64,000 bases of DNA from Shinella zoogloeoides (GCF_033705735.1 NZ_CP131130.1:809001-873000); one strand, 5' to 3'. Shown: positions 28,667 through 40,276, counted from the first letter of the stretch. Translations and numbers: made by a program. The notes: a model not told the origin generated them from the letters alone.

Positions 28667-28942
28667 ATGAACAAGAATGAACTCGTATCCGCAGTGGCTG
28701 AGAAGTCTGGCCTCTCCAAGACGGACGCAGCATCTGCTGTCGACGCCGTTTTCGAGACGATCCAGGGCGAACTCAAGAACGGCGGCGACGTTCGTCTCGT
28801 CGGTTTCGGCAATTTCTCCGTATCGCGTCGTGAAGCTTCGAAGGGCCGCAACCTTTCGACGGGCGCCGAGATCGAGATCCCGGCTCGCAACGTGCCGAAG
28901 TTCTCGGCCGGCAAGGGCCTGAAGGACGCCGTCAACGGCTGA
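28667..28942 (+). CDS. hupB: DNA-binding protein HU
   Basis: 91 residues. The HU fold is complete: [46 protein letters not shown] with the beta-arm tip, and [21 protein letters not shown]. The intercalating proline region reads [12 protein letters not shown], the rhizobial variant of NPxTG. HU compacts and bends DNA without sequence specificity. It follows lon with its own terminator and promoter between, and sits in the conserved clpP-clpX-lon-hupB set. Confidence 0.97.
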   Translation: MNKNELVSAVAEKSGLSKTDAASAVDAVFETIQGELKNGGDVRLVGFGNFSVSRREASKGRNLSTGAEIEIPARNVPKFSAGKGLKDAVNG

Positions 28943-29090
28943 TCTTCAGCCGCCGTGTGATCCCTGCGTGTAAGCGCGGCCGGTCCTGCGGCAGCTAAAA
29001 CGCTCTCGGCCTTTCGCGCGTCGTCACCGACGCGCGGCGCTGGAGGGCAGAGCGGTTATCCACTCCGCCGCCATCCTGATTTCAGGATCT

Positions 29091-29118
29091 GGGGTCCGGT
29101 TCGTCCGGGCCCCTTTTT
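29091..29118 (+). terminator. Probable Rho-independent terminator after hupB
   Basis: GGGGTCCGG at 29091-29099 pairs with CCGGGCCCC at 29105-29113 (one G-U pair) and is followed by TTTTTAT. A second small palindrome (ATCCTGATTTCAGGAT) precedes it. Confidence 0.75.
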
Positions 29119-29150
29119 ATTTGCGCGGAAGGAGCACCTCACCATCTCGA

Positions 29151-29168
29151 TTGTCATCGCGCTGTAAC
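29151..29168 (+). promoter_or_regulatory. PHO-box-like PhoB site
   Basis: TTGTCAT-CGCG-CTGTAAC matches the two 7-bp direct repeats (CTGTCAT spaced by 4) of the rhizobial PHO box at 11 of 14 positions. It lies 52 bp before the ATG of the phytase-like gene, a good position for PhoB activation. Pattern match only. Confidence 0.5.
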
Positions 29169-29220
29169 AGGAAAGCCTCAGAACCGCCGGGTTCCTATTG
29201 ACCGGATTCCGGAGGATTTC

Positions 29221-31413
29221 ATGAAAACCCGTTCGCTCACCGCTGCGCTGGCAGCGGTCCTCGCCGCATCGGTGGCCTCTGCCGCCAGCGCCGAGCCCGT
29301 ATTCAATCGCATTGCGTCCTTTGCCGTCGCCGACAACCTGCCGGAAGGCGCGGACAAGGCGAAGCCGACCTCGTCCGAAATCATCGCCGCCTCCGAGGAC
29401 GGCAACACGCTCGTCTATTCCGACAGCCCGAACAAGGCGATCGGCTTCATCGACATCACCGACGCCAGGGCACCGAAGGCCGGCGGCACCGTCGCCTTCG
29501 AAGGCGAACCGACCTCCGTGACCTTTGCGGCCGGCAAGGCGCTGGTCGCCGTCAACACGCGCGAGAGCTATGTGAAGCCTTCCGGCATCCTCGCCCAGGT
29601 CGACGTCGCCTCGAAGACGGTCGATGCGACCTGCGATCTCGGCGGCCAGCCGGATTCGATCGCCCTCAACAAGGGCAAGACGCTCGCCGCCATCGCCATC
29701 GAAAACGAGCGCGACGAAGAGGTCAATGACGGCGCCATCCCGCAGATGCCGGCCGGCGATCTGGTGCTGCTGTCGCTGAAGGACGGCGTCGTCGATTGCG
29801 GCTCGATCAAGCACGTAGCCCTGACCGGCCTTGCCGAAATCGCCGGGGGGGACCCCGAGCCTGAATTCGTCTCCTTCAACGGTCTCGACGAAGTCGCCGT
29901 GACCCTGCAGGAAAACAACCATATCGTCATCGTCGACGGCAAGACGGGCGCGGTGAAAACCCACTTCTCCGCCGGCACCGTCAGCCTCGAAGGCGTCGAT
30001 ACCAAGAAGGACGGTGCGCTGAAGTTCACCGGCAAGGTCGAGGACGTCGCCCGCGAACCCGACGCCGTGAAGTGGCTGGACGACAACCGCCTCGTCGTCG
30101 CCAATGAAGGCGACTGGAAGGGCGGCGCCCGCGGCTTCACCATCTTCGACAAGCAGGGCAAGGTTCTCTATGAGAATGGCCCGGCCTTCGAACGCGAGAT
30201 CGCCAAGATCGGTCACTACCCGGACAAGCGCAACAAGAAGGGCGTCGAGCCGGAAGGCCTGGAAGCCGCGAAATTCGGTGAGGACAACCTGTTCTTCGTG
30301 CTGGCCGAGCGCGCCTCCATCGTCGGCGTCTACAAGGACACCGGCGGCGAGCCCGAGCTTCTCCAGCTTCTGCCGTCGGGCATCGCGCCTGAAGGTGCCG
30401 TTGCCATTCCGGCCCGCAACCTCCTCGTGACGGCCAACGAGGCCGACCTCGTCGAGGACGGCGGCGCGCGCTCGCATGTCATGATCTATGAACGCGCGGA
30501 AGGGGAGGCTGCCTATCCGCAGATCGTCTCCACCGAGAAGGACGGCGAGCTGATCGGCTTCGGCGCGCTTTCCGGCCTTGCCCCGGTCAAGGACAAGCCG
30601 GGCATGCTCTATGCCGTCAACGATTCCTTCTACGCTTCCCAGCCGACGATCTTCACGATCGACGCGACGGGCAAGCCGGCGAAGATCGTCGATGCCCTGC
30701 GCATCACCCGCAACGGTGCTCCCGCGCAGAAGCTCGACAGCGAAGGCCTGACGCCGGATGGCGAAGGCGGCTTCTGGCTGGCCAACGAAGGCGATGCCGA
30801 CAAGCTCTATGCCCATGCCATCATCCACGTGAACGCGAAGGGCGAGATCGACAAGGAGATCGCCATTCCTGCCGAGCTGCGCGCCGGCGAAAAGCGCTTC
30901 GGCTTCGAAGGTATCACCAGCGTCGGCGAGGGTGACGACACGGTGCTCTGGATGGCAGTGCAGCGCGAATGGGGCGACGACGAGAAGGGCTTCGTGAAGC
31001 TCGTCTCCTACAAGCCCTCCGACAAGGAATGGGGCGCTGTCCGCTACCCGCTCGAAAAGACCGAAAGCGGCTGGGTCGGCCTCTCCGAGATCACGGCGAA
31101 CGGTGATCACGCCTATATCATCGAGCGTGACAACCTGATCGGCCAGGCCGCCAAGCTGAAGAAGCTGTACCGCGTCGCGCTGGCCGACCTGAAGCCGGCC
31201 AAGCTCGGCGGTGAACTGCCGGTCGTGAAGAAGGAGGAGGTCCGCGACCTCATTCCCGACCTCAAGGCCACCAACGGCTATGTCGTCGACAAGGTCGAGG
31301 GCTTTACGATCGATGCGGCCGGCAACGGCTTCGTCGTGACGGACAATGACGGCGTGGACGATTCGTCCGGCGAAACGCTGTTCTTCGGTATCGGCCCGCT
31401 CAACGCCATGTAG
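29221..31413 (+). CDS. Secreted phytase-like/esterase-like beta-propeller protein
   Basis: 730 residues with a Sec signal peptide cleaved near ASA-EP (residues 24-26). The N-terminal half shows repeated beta-propeller-like blades (SEIIAASEDGNTLVYSDSP; QPDSIALNKGKTLAAIAIEN; EFVSFNGLDEVAVTLQENN). The C-terminal half (from about residue 425) fits the phytase-like (PF13449) esterase family, with FGALSGLAPV, SEGLTPDGEGGFWLANEG and VEGFTIDAAGNGFVVTDNDGVDDSSG. The probable role is periplasmic hydrolysis of phosphate esters, supported by a PHO-box-like site upstream; the substrate is unproven. GGAGG precedes the ATG. Confidence 0.82.
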   Translation: MKTRSLTAALAAVLAASVASAASAEPVFNRIASFAVADNLPEGADKAKPTSSEIIAASEDGNTLVYSDSPNKAIGFIDITDARAPKAGGTVAFEGEPTSVTFAAGKALVAVNTRESYVKPSGILAQVDVASKTVDATCDLGGQPDSIALNKGKTLAAIAIENERDEEVNDGAIPQMPAGDLVLLSLKDGVVDCGSIKHVALTGLAEIAGGDPEPEFVSFNGLDEVAVTLQENNHIVIVDGKTGAVKTHFSAGTVSLEGVDTKKDGALKFTGKVEDVAREPDAVKWLDDNRLVVANEGDWKGGARGFTIFDKQGKVLYENGPAFEREIAKIGHYPDKRNKKGVEPEGLEAAKFGEDNLFFVLAERASIVGVYKDTGGEPELLQLLPSGIAPEGAVAIPARNLLVTANEADLVEDGGARSHVMIYERAEGEAAYPQIVSTEKDGELIGFGALSGLAPVKDKPGMLYAVNDSFYASQPTIFTIDATGKPAKIVDALRITRNGAPAQKLDSEGLTPDGEGGFWLANEGDADKLYAHAIIHVNAKGEIDKEIAIPAELRAGEKRFGFEGITSVGEGDDTVLWMAVQREWGDDEKGFVKLVSYKPSDKEWGAVRYPLEKTESGWVGLSEITANGDHAYIIERDNLIGQAAKLKKLYRVALADLKPAKLGGELPVVKKEEVRDLIPDLKATNGYVVDKVEGFTIDAAGNGFVVTDNDGVDDSSGETLFFGIGPLNAM

Positions 31414-31475
31414 GCGGCGGGTCCCGCGTCCTCCTCGTGCGGGGGAGGGCGCGGTTTTCCATGTCCAAACGAAAA

Positions 31476-31510
31476 GGCCGGGATCCTGCGATCCCGGCCT
31501 TTTCCTTTCT
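31476..31510. terminator. Bidirectional terminator between phytase-like gene and marR
   Basis: A perfect 10-bp stem (GGCCGGGATC at 31476-31485 with GATCCCGGCC at 31490-31499), a 4-nt loop, TTTTCCTTTCT downstream and GAAAA upstream. It serves two convergent genes. Confidence 0.9.
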
Positions 31511-31525
31511 CGTTGTCGTTCGGTC

Positions 31526-32023
31526 TTAGCCGACGACGCGCAATGAAGCCGCGGGCGCCGCCTCGGGCAGCTCGCTTGCGTTCCTGTCTCTTTCCCGTTG
31601 CAGCTCTTCGGTCTTGGCGCTGAGGCAGCCGATGATGTCCTTCAGATGCTGCTTCTGATCTTCGGTCAGAGCGTTGAAGATCGCTTCGATCGTCTTGTGC
31701 TGCGGCTGCTGGGCGGCCGAAATGACGGTCCGGCCCATATCCGTGATCGAGACGATCTTGGCGCGGCGGTCCTTCGGGTCGGGCTCGCGTTTTACGAGCT
31801 TGTCGCGTTCCAGGCCGTCGATCGCTTCCGTCACCGTACGGGGTGCGAAACCAAGCGCGCAGGCGATATCCGTCGACCGCTGCGGGCCCTGACATTCCAG
31901 AAGAAGCAGGAACTTGCTGCGGGCGAGCGAGACGCCTTCGTCCATCATGCACTCATTCACCAGGCGACTCACCTGATGGTAGAGTTTGAACATGCCCTGG
32001 GAGATTTCTATCGTGCTACTCAT
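31526..32023 (-). CDS. MarR family transcriptional regulator
   Basis: 165 residues. Winged-helix MarR protein: QRSTDIACALGFAPRTVTEAIDGLERDKLVKREPDPKDRRAKIVSITDMG contains the recognition helix and the wing with the conserved DxRR (KDRRAK). The N- and C-terminal helices form the dimer. It would be a ligand-responsive repressor; the ligand is unknown. The start at 32023 (MSSTIEISQGMFKLYHQ) is preferred because a near-perfect promoter ends right before it, which would make the message leaderless; a start at 32092 would add 23 residues but would lie upstream of that promoter. It lies divergent from the SbcD-like gene. Confidence 0.88.
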   Translation of the reverse strand: MSSTIEISQGMFKLYHQVSRLVNECMMDEGVSLARSKFLLLLECQGPQRSTDIACALGFAPRTVTEAIDGLERDKLVKREPDPKDRRAKIVSITDMGRTVISAAQQPQHKTIEAIFNALTEDQKQHLKDIIGCLSAKTEELQRERDRNASELPEAAPAASLRVVG

Positions 32024-32030
32024 GAGGTGG

Positions 32031-32059
32031 AATATAGGTATTATGAGGGACCATGTCAA
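32031..32059 (-). promoter_or_regulatory. Promoter of marR, apparently leaderless
   Basis: On the minus strand TTGACA (32059-32054) and TATATT (32036-32031) are exactly 17 bp apart. The -10 ends 7 bp before the ATG at 32023, so transcription would start at or next to the start codon. Confidence 0.65.
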
Positions 32060-32092
32060 ATGATCACGAAGTTTTTCGTTGAATTTGATCAT
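32060..32092. promoter_or_regulatory. Inverted repeat upstream of marR promoter, possible operator
   Basis: ATGATCA (32060-32066) and TGATCAT (32086-32092) are perfect inverted 7-mers. Between them ACGAA/TTCGT forms an inner palindrome. The site directly abuts the -35 of marR in the divergent marR/sbcD-like gap, as expected of an autoregulatory site. Confidence 0.4.
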
Positions 32093-32264
32093 AGATATTG
32101 AACGATCCTTGTAAATGCGAACTGTTCGGTAACAGGCGGTTTTTCTTGGCTCTTCTCGGTCTTTTTCGGGGAGGGGCGATTTCTTCCCTGCATAACCCGC
32201 CCATAAGGTCGCGGGCGCAGCCGCAAGCATTGACCGGGCGGGTGGCCGGGGCGATGGTCCGGCC

Positions 32265-33533
32265 ATGCCATTCCGCTTCATCCACACGGCCGACCTGCAT
32301 CTCGATTCGCCGCTCGCCTCGCTCGCGCTGCGCAATGCCGACCTAGGCGACCTCGTGCGCGGTGCGACCCGCAAGGCGCTGGAGCGCATCGTCGACCTTG
32401 CCATCGCCGAGGCGGTGGATGCGGTGATCGTCGCCGGCGATCTCTATGACGGTTCGCAGACCTCGATGGCGACCGCGCTCTTCCTGATGGGCCAGATGCG
32501 GCGGCTGGAGGCGGCAGGCATCCGCGTCTATATCATCCGCGGCAACCACGATGCGCAGTCGCAGATCACCCGCGAACTGACCTTCCCGCCCAACGTCCAC
32601 GTCTTCGACGGGCGCGGCAGGCCGGTGCGCGCGGGGGCACTGGAAAACGGCCGCGAGGTCCATGTCCACGGCGTCAGCTTCGCCAATCCGCACGCCCCCG
32701 CCTCGCTGCTGCCGACCTTCCGTGCGCCGGTGCCGGATGCGGTCAATATCGGCCTCATGCATACGAGCCTTGCCGGCGCGAGCCGGCACGATCCCTATGC
32801 CCCGGTGGGGCTTGCCGATCTTTCCGCGCACGGTTTCGACTACTGGGCGCTCGGCCATATCCACCAGCGGCGCGTCCATCTGGAAAAGCCCTGGATCGTC
32901 ATGCCCGGCAACCCGCAGGGCCGCGACATCAACGAGGGCGGGCCGAAGGGCGTGACGCTCGCCACCGTCGCCGAGGACGGCTCGATCACCTGCGAGGAAC
33001 GCCATGTCGCCGTCGCAGTCTTCGAGCGGCTTTCGCTCGACCTTGCCGGCATAGACGACTGGAACGGCATGCTTGACCGGGCCGAAAGCCTGCTCGGCGC
33101 AGCGCGGGCGGCGGCAGGCGGCGCGCATCTCGTCGCTCGCCTTGCCGTGACCGGCGCGACACCGCTGGCCTGGCGCCTGCGCCGCGACGAGGACTTTCTG
33201 CTTGCCGAATTGCAGAACCTTGCCGCCTCGCTCGGCGAATGCTGGATCGAGGCGGTGGAGCTTGCCGTTTCCGTACCCGCTGCGGAAGCGGGCGCCGATG
33301 CTGGCCCAGTTGCCGAGCTGGCGCGCCTGATGCGCGAGGACGTCGTGGAGAACCATGCCTATCGGGAAGAGCTGCGCGAGACGCTGGGCGATCTGCTGCG
33401 CCAACTTCCGCGGGAGGCGCGCAGCCTCCTTGCCACGGACGAGGCGGAGGAGGAGGCGCTGCTGTCGGATATCGCCCTTCAAGGCTCGGACGCCGTGCTC
33501 GCCCGCCTCGGCGGCGAGAGCGGGGGAGCCTAG
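32265..33533 (+). CDS. SbcD/YhaO-like metallophosphoesterase (DNA repair exonuclease family)
   Basis: 422 residues. Calcineurin-like phosphoesterase with all metal motifs: FIHTADLHLDSP (Asp10, His12), VIVAGDLYDG, IRGNHDAQSQ and LGHIHQRRV. A C-terminal alpha/beta extension follows (about residues 260-422). It resembles SbcD/Mre11 and more closely the shorter YhaO class. It would be the Mn-dependent nuclease subunit of a complex with the ATPase encoded 3 bp downstream. The start region has no strong Shine-Dalgarno motif, so the exact ATG is less certain. Confidence 0.85.
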   Translation: MPFRFIHTADLHLDSPLASLALRNADLGDLVRGATRKALERIVDLAIAEAVDAVIVAGDLYDGSQTSMATALFLMGQMRRLEAAGIRVYIIRGNHDAQSQITRELTFPPNVHVFDGRGRPVRAGALENGREVHVHGVSFANPHAPASLLPTFRAPVPDAVNIGLMHTSLAGASRHDPYAPVGLADLSAHGFDYWALGHIHQRRVHLEKPWIVMPGNPQGRDINEGGPKGVTLATVAEDGSITCEERHVAVAVFERLSLDLAGIDDWNGMLDRAESLLGAARAAAGGAHLVARLAVTGATPLAWRLRRDEDFLLAELQNLAASLGECWIEAVELAVSVPAAEAGADAGPVAELARLMREDVVENHAYREELRETLGDLLRQLPREARSLLATDEAEEEALLSDIALQGSDAVLARLGGESGGA

Positions 33534-33536
33534 CGC

Positions 33537-36500
33537 ATGCGCCTCGACAGACTGGACCTCGTCCGCTACGGCAAGTTCACCGACCGCAGCCTGGATTTCG
33601 GCAGCGCACAGCCGGGCAGGGCCGATTTCCACCTCGTCCACGGCCCCAACGAGGCGGGCAAGTCGACGCTGTTCTCCGCCTATCTCGATCTCCTCTTCGG
33701 CATCGAGAAATCGAGCGCCTACGGCTTCCTCCACCCCTATGCGCTGATGCGCGTCGGCGGCGCGCTCTCCATCGGCGCGCAACGGCACGAGGCCTATCGC
33801 CTCAAGAAGAACCAGGGCTCGCTCGTCACGGCCGACGACCGGGCGTTGCCGGACGGGCTCTTCGCCTCCGTGCTCGGCGGGATGGACCGCAACGCCTATC
33901 GCACCATGTTCTCGCTGGACGACGAGAGCATCGAGAAGGGCGGCGAGGATATCCTGAAGAGCGAGGGCGAGCTCGGCTCCATGCTGTTTTCCGCCAGTTC
34001 CGGCCTTTCCGACATGGCCTCCGGCCTCGCCGCGCTGAAGGCGGAAGCCGACGACTTCTACCGCCCCTCCGGCCGCAAGCACGGCCTGTCGATCCTGAAG
34101 ACGGAAATCGAGGCGCTGGCCGCCGAGCGCAAGGTGCTCGACGTCGCCGCGCGTGATTACGGCCAGCTCGTCCGCGACCGCGATGCCGCGGCCCAGCGCC
34201 ACGAAGAGGCGACGGCCGCGCGCGGAGAAGCGCGGGCCGCGCTTGCGCAGGCGGAGCGCAGCCTCTCCGCGCTGCCTTACCTTCACCGTCTTCGCGCGTT
34301 GCGCACGGAACTCGGCGGCTTCGATCTCGGCGACTCGCCGCCGCCCGCCTGGCGCATGCTGCTCGGCGAGCTTGCGCGCGAAGAGGCGGAGATCGCCGCG
34401 CGGGCCACGCGCGTCGTCGACGAGCGCGAGCGCCATGTGGCGGAGCGCGCCGCGCTTGCCGAAGACCTTGCCATATTCGCCGCCGAGGCCGATATCGCCG
34501 CGCTTTCCGGCTCGGCGCTGGAGGCCCGCTTCCGCACCGCCGCCATGGACCTTACCGCCCGCGAGGCGGACCGTGACCGCGCTGCCGCGACCATCGCCGC
34601 CGGCATTGCCACGCTGGGCCTGCCCGCCGAGGCCGATCCGCTCGAAATCCTGCTGCCCGCCGGCCTTGCCGAACGGCTCGGCTCCCTCCTGTCGCGGCGC
34701 GTGGCGCTTGCCGAGCGGTTCGAAGCCGCCGGGCGGGAGCGCGCGGAGGCGGAAAAGACCCTTGCCGCCATTGACGCCGGGGCCGGCAGCGCCTCCGCCA
34801 CGGAAAGACAGCGCGACGAGGAGGCCCAGTCGGCCCTCGGCGCCATCGTTCGCGCCGCCCGCGCCGGCGATCTGCCCGCCCGCCTGCGCGAGGCCCGGCG
34901 CCTTGCCGCACTGGCACGGCAGGAGGCGGATGGCTCCCTGTCCCGCCTCGCGCCGTGGACGGGCTCAGCGGCGACGCTGGAAGCTATAGCCGCCCCCACA
35001 ACGGACGAACTGGAACGCCTGCGCCGGCAATCCGACGCGGCTGCCGATGCTTCGAACCGGCAGCGGGAACAGGTTGCTACGCTGGAGCGCGATGTCGCCG
35101 CCGCAAGGGCAACGCTCGATGCGCTTCGCAAGACAACGGGTGCGGCGGGGGAGGAAGAGGCGGCTCACCTGCGCACCGCGCGCGAAGCGGCATGGCAGGC
35201 GCATCTGGCGAAACTGGACGCACCGTCCGCCGGGACCTTCGAGGCGGCGATGCGCGAGGACGACCGCGCGACGGAAGTGCGGTTGCGCAATGCAGACCGC
35301 CTGTCGGAAATCCGCGTCCTCGAACGCACCGTCGCCGAAGGGGCGGCAAGGCTCGAAACCCTCCGCGCCGAGGCGCTGCGGCTGGAAGGACAGAAGGCGG
35401 ATATCGAGGCGGAATCCTCCGCCCTTGCTGTCGGCCTCGGGCTCGCGCCGCAGGCCTCCCTTGCCGATGTGGTTTCCTGGCTGGAGCGCCGCGCCGTGGC
35501 GCTGGAGAAACTTGCCGCCCTTGCGCGGCAGGAGATGGAGGCGGGGCTTGTCGCGCGGGAAGCGGACGATGTCTCTTCCCGTCTCTCCGCCCACCTTCCC
35601 GAGGGGCTGGCGAAGGATGCAGGCTTCGACGAGACCCTTTTCCTGGCAGAGGACAGGCTGGAGGCGCTGAAGACCGCCCGCGCCGAGCGTCTTGCCGCCG
35701 CCGAGCGCCTCGCGCGCGCAAAGGCGGATGCCGAGGCGCGCGGGAAGGCCATGGACGAGGCCGCAAGCGCGCTGGCGTCATGGCAGGAGGTCTGGAACAC
35801 GGCGATTGCCGGCACGTGGCTTGCGAGCGGCGGCGCTCCGGCCGATCCGGATCGCCTCTCGACCCTGCTGCCGGCGTTGCAGGCGCTTGCCCAGAATGTC
35901 GAGCGGCAGCGCGAGCTGGAGCATCGCATCGCGGCCATGCGCCGCGACCAGGAGGATTATGCCGGCCATGCGGGCCGTCTTGCCGATCGCCTGGCCGATC
36001 GCCTGACGGAACCCTTCGATCCCGCCGATCCGCTGGCGACCGTCGCTGGGCTCGCAAGCCGCCTTGCCGTGGCGAAGATGGTCCGCGACCGCCGCGAGGC
36101 CATCGACAAGGCGCTCGCGAGGCTTGGCGAGGAGGAGAGGGCGCTGGACGAGCGCCGCGCGGTGCTTGCCTCGCGCCAGTCGGATATCTTTGCCTTCCTC
36201 GGCTGCGAAAGCCTCGCCGAGGCGGAGATCCTGCTCGAAGCCTACCGCAAGCGCGACGAGGTGCGCAGCCGCGCGGAGGATGCCGCGCGCGATCTCGTGC
36301 AGCAGATGCGCGCGGAAACGGTCGAAGAGGCCGAGGCGCTTCTCGCCGCCGTCGACGAGGACCAGCTTGCCGCCGAGCGCGGCGACCTTTCGGTCCGGCT
36401 GGACGAACTGGACCGGGCGGTGCAGGAACAGCACCTCGCACGGGCGAAGGCCGAGGAGGCGCTCGCCGCCATCGCCGGCAGCGACGCGGCGGCGGCGCTG

Positions 36501-37019
36501 GAGGAGCGGCGGCGCACCGCGCTGGTCGACCTTGCGGAAAGGTCGCGGCGTTATCTTTCGACGCGCGCCGGCATCATGGCCGCCGAACAGGCTCTTCGCC
36601 TTTACCGCGAGCGCCATCGCAGCGCGATGATGGAGCGAGCCTCGCACACCTTCCGCGACATTACCGGCGGCGAATATGCCGGCCTTTCCACGGTGCTGGA
36701 GAAGGACAGCGAATTCCTCGTCGTCAATGCCGCCGCGGGCGGCTCGAAGCTTGCGCGGGACCTTTCCAAGGGAACGCGCTTCCAGCTCTATCTCGCCCTG
36801 CGCGTCGCCGGCTATCACGAGGTCGCCGCAAGCCGCGAGATCGTGCCCTTCATCGCCGACGACATCATGGAGACCTTCGACGACCGGCGGGCGCTGAACG
36901 CGTTGCGTGTCATGGGCAGGATGGCGAGGAGTGGGCAGGTGATCTACCTGACCCACCACCAGCACCTGAAGGAGCTTGCGCGGGAAGCCTGCCCGGACGT
37001 CACGATCCACGAACTGTGA
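33537..37019 (+). CDS. SbcC/YhaN-like AAA ATPase with long coiled coils
   Basis: 1160 residues. The N-terminal AAA_23/RecN-like ATPase half-domain has Walker A HGPNEAGKST (residues 35-44) and YLDLLFGIEKSSAYGF. A very long Ala/Glu/Arg-rich coiled coil follows (about 180-1000). The C-terminal half has the signature-like KLARDLSKGTRFQLYLALRV and Walker B VPFIADDIMETFDD, ending with TLTHHQH-type sensor residues (YLTHHQHLKE). This is the Rad50/SbcC architecture without an obvious zinc-hook CxxC, as in YhaN. With the upstream nuclease it would act on DNA ends or hairpins in repair or phage restriction; the role is inferred. Confidence 0.85.
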   Translation: MRLDRLDLVRYGKFTDRSLDFGSAQPGRADFHLVHGPNEAGKSTLFSAYLDLLFGIEKSSAYGFLHPYALMRVGGALSIGAQRHEAYRLKKNQGSLVTADDRALPDGLFASVLGGMDRNAYRTMFSLDDESIEKGGEDILKSEGELGSMLFSASSGLSDMASGLAALKAEADDFYRPSGRKHGLSILKTEIEALAAERKVLDVAARDYGQLVRDRDAAAQRHEEATAARGEARAALAQAERSLSALPYLHRLRALRTELGGFDLGDSPPPAWRMLLGELAREEAEIAARATRVVDERERHVAERAALAEDLAIFAAEADIAALSGSALEARFRTAAMDLTAREADRDRAAATIAAGIATLGLPAEADPLEILLPAGLAERLGSLLSRRVALAERFEAAGRERAEAEKTLAAIDAGAGSASATERQRDEEAQSALGAIVRAARAGDLPARLREARRLAALARQEADGSLSRLAPWTGSAATLEAIAAPTTDELERLRRQSDAAADASNRQREQVATLERDVAAARATLDALRKTTGAAGEEEAAHLRTAREAAWQAHLAKLDAPSAGTFEAAMREDDRATEVRLRNADRLSEIRVLERTVAEGAARLETLRAEALRLEGQKADIEAESSALAVGLGLAPQASLADVVSWLERRAVALEKLAALARQEMEAGLVAREADDVSSRLSAHLPEGLAKDAGFDETLFLAEDRLEALKTARAERLAAAERLARAKADAEARGKAMDEAASALASWQEVWNTAIAGTWLASGGAPADPDRLSTLLPALQALAQNVERQRELEHRIAAMRRDQEDYAGHAGRLADRLADRLTEPFDPADPLATVAGLASRLAVAKMVRDRREAIDKALARLGEEERALDERRAVLASRQSDIFAFLGCESLAEAEILLEAYRKRDEVRSRAEDAARDLVQQMRAETVEEAEALLAAVDEDQLAAERGDLSVRLDELDRAVQEQHLARAKAEEALAAIAGSDAAAALEERRRTALVDLAERSRRYLSTRAGIMAAEQALRLYRERHRSAMMERASHTFRDITGGEYAGLSTVLEKDSEFLVVNAAAGGSKLARDLSKGTRFQLYLALRVAGYHEVAASREIVPFIADDIMETFDDRRALNALRVMGRMARSGQVIYLTHHQHLKELAREACPDVTIHEL

Positions 37020-37173
37020 CGGCTGAAACGGCCGGAAGCGGCGCCGTGAACTTGACTTGCCGGGGGTTAAATGTTTCTTGGCGCACCATCGGCAATGCCC
37101 GCGCGGACTGCTTCGCGCGGCGTTCCGCCCGGCAATTCCTCCATCGGGAATTGCGGGAAGGCTAAGGACAGGC

Positions 37174-37596
37174 ATGACGACCGGAACAGGCAAAGAGGCG
37201 ACGATCTGGGAGCGGGGTTTTGCACCCGTCGGCTTCCTCGTGCTGCTTTTCACGCTGTTCTTCTCGCAATTTCCCCTTTCGGGCGATGCGGGAACGCCGG
37301 GCCATCCGCAGCGCGCGGCCGCTGAGGGCGGGCTCGCGCCGTCGCCGCTCTCGCCTGCCGGCGAGGACCTCTGGTTCCCGGCCGGCAGCCATGCGGAACG
37401 GCGCGTCGCCAAGGCCAAGACGGGCCTTGCGGACGGCGATTCCGCCGGCAAGGCGCTCCTGCCGACCGCGGGGGCGCTGCTCTATCCCTTTGAAACCGCG
37501 TCCGTCGTCGTCTTCCCGGCGGCGGAAGATGCGGCGCCGGCATCGGCCGGCAGTGCTGCCTTCCGCAGCCGCGCGCCTCCGGCTTTTGCCGCCTGA
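37174..37596 (+). CDS. Hypothetical membrane-anchored protein
   Basis: 140 residues. I do not recognise a family. One N-terminal membrane segment (FAPVGFLVLLFTLFFSQFP, about 16-34) is followed by a Pro/Ala/Gly-rich, probably disordered extracytoplasmic region. The ATG at 37174 has AAGGA upstream. Third-position GC preference fits coding. It lies between the SbcC-like ATPase and secDF; no functional link can be read from this. Confidence 0.6.
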   Translation: MTTGTGKEATIWERGFAPVGFLVLLFTLFFSQFPLSGDAGTPGHPQRAAAEGGLAPSPLSPAGEDLWFPAGSHAERRVAKAKTGLADGDSAGKALLPTAGALLYPFETASVVVFPAAEDAAPASAGSAAFRSRAPPAFAA

Positions 37597-37702
37597 GGCC
37601 CCCCGGCGTTAACACGCCGCGCCATTCGATTGAATTCCGATCCCACGGTCGGCGCCGGCCTTTTCGGTCGCGCCGTTCCGGCAGTTGAAGTGGAACAACC
37701 CC

Positions 37703-40240
<2,538 letters not shown>

Positions 40241-40245
40241 AGCAG

Positions 40246-40276
40246 AACGGGCGCCCTCGAGGCGCCCGTTTCGTTT
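40246..40276 (+). terminator. Rho-independent terminator after secDF
   Basis: A 10-bp perfect stem (AACGGGCGCC at 40246-40255 with GGCGCCCGTT at 40261-40270), a 5-nt loop and TCGTTT after. The convergent oxidoreductase stop lies within its tail. Confidence 0.88.

Noticed and set aside
25696..28935. Minus-strand open frame of over 1000 codons opposite lon
   Set aside because: It is the antisense shadow of the lon and hupB coding strands, rich in Arg/Asp/Val/His as expected from the complement of GC-biased codons, with no recognisable domain or start site.
29041..29100. tRNA-like stretch downstream of hupB (GGTTATCCACTCCGCC, CCGGTTCGTCCGG)
   Set aside because: It has a T-arm-like stem but no acceptor or anticodon stem can be built; better explained by the terminator hairpin.
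34955..37165. Plus-strand frame of over 700 codons overlapping the SbcC-like ATPase
   Set aside because: Gly/Arg-rich frame-shifted reading of a conserved coiled-coil ATPase gene; no domain.
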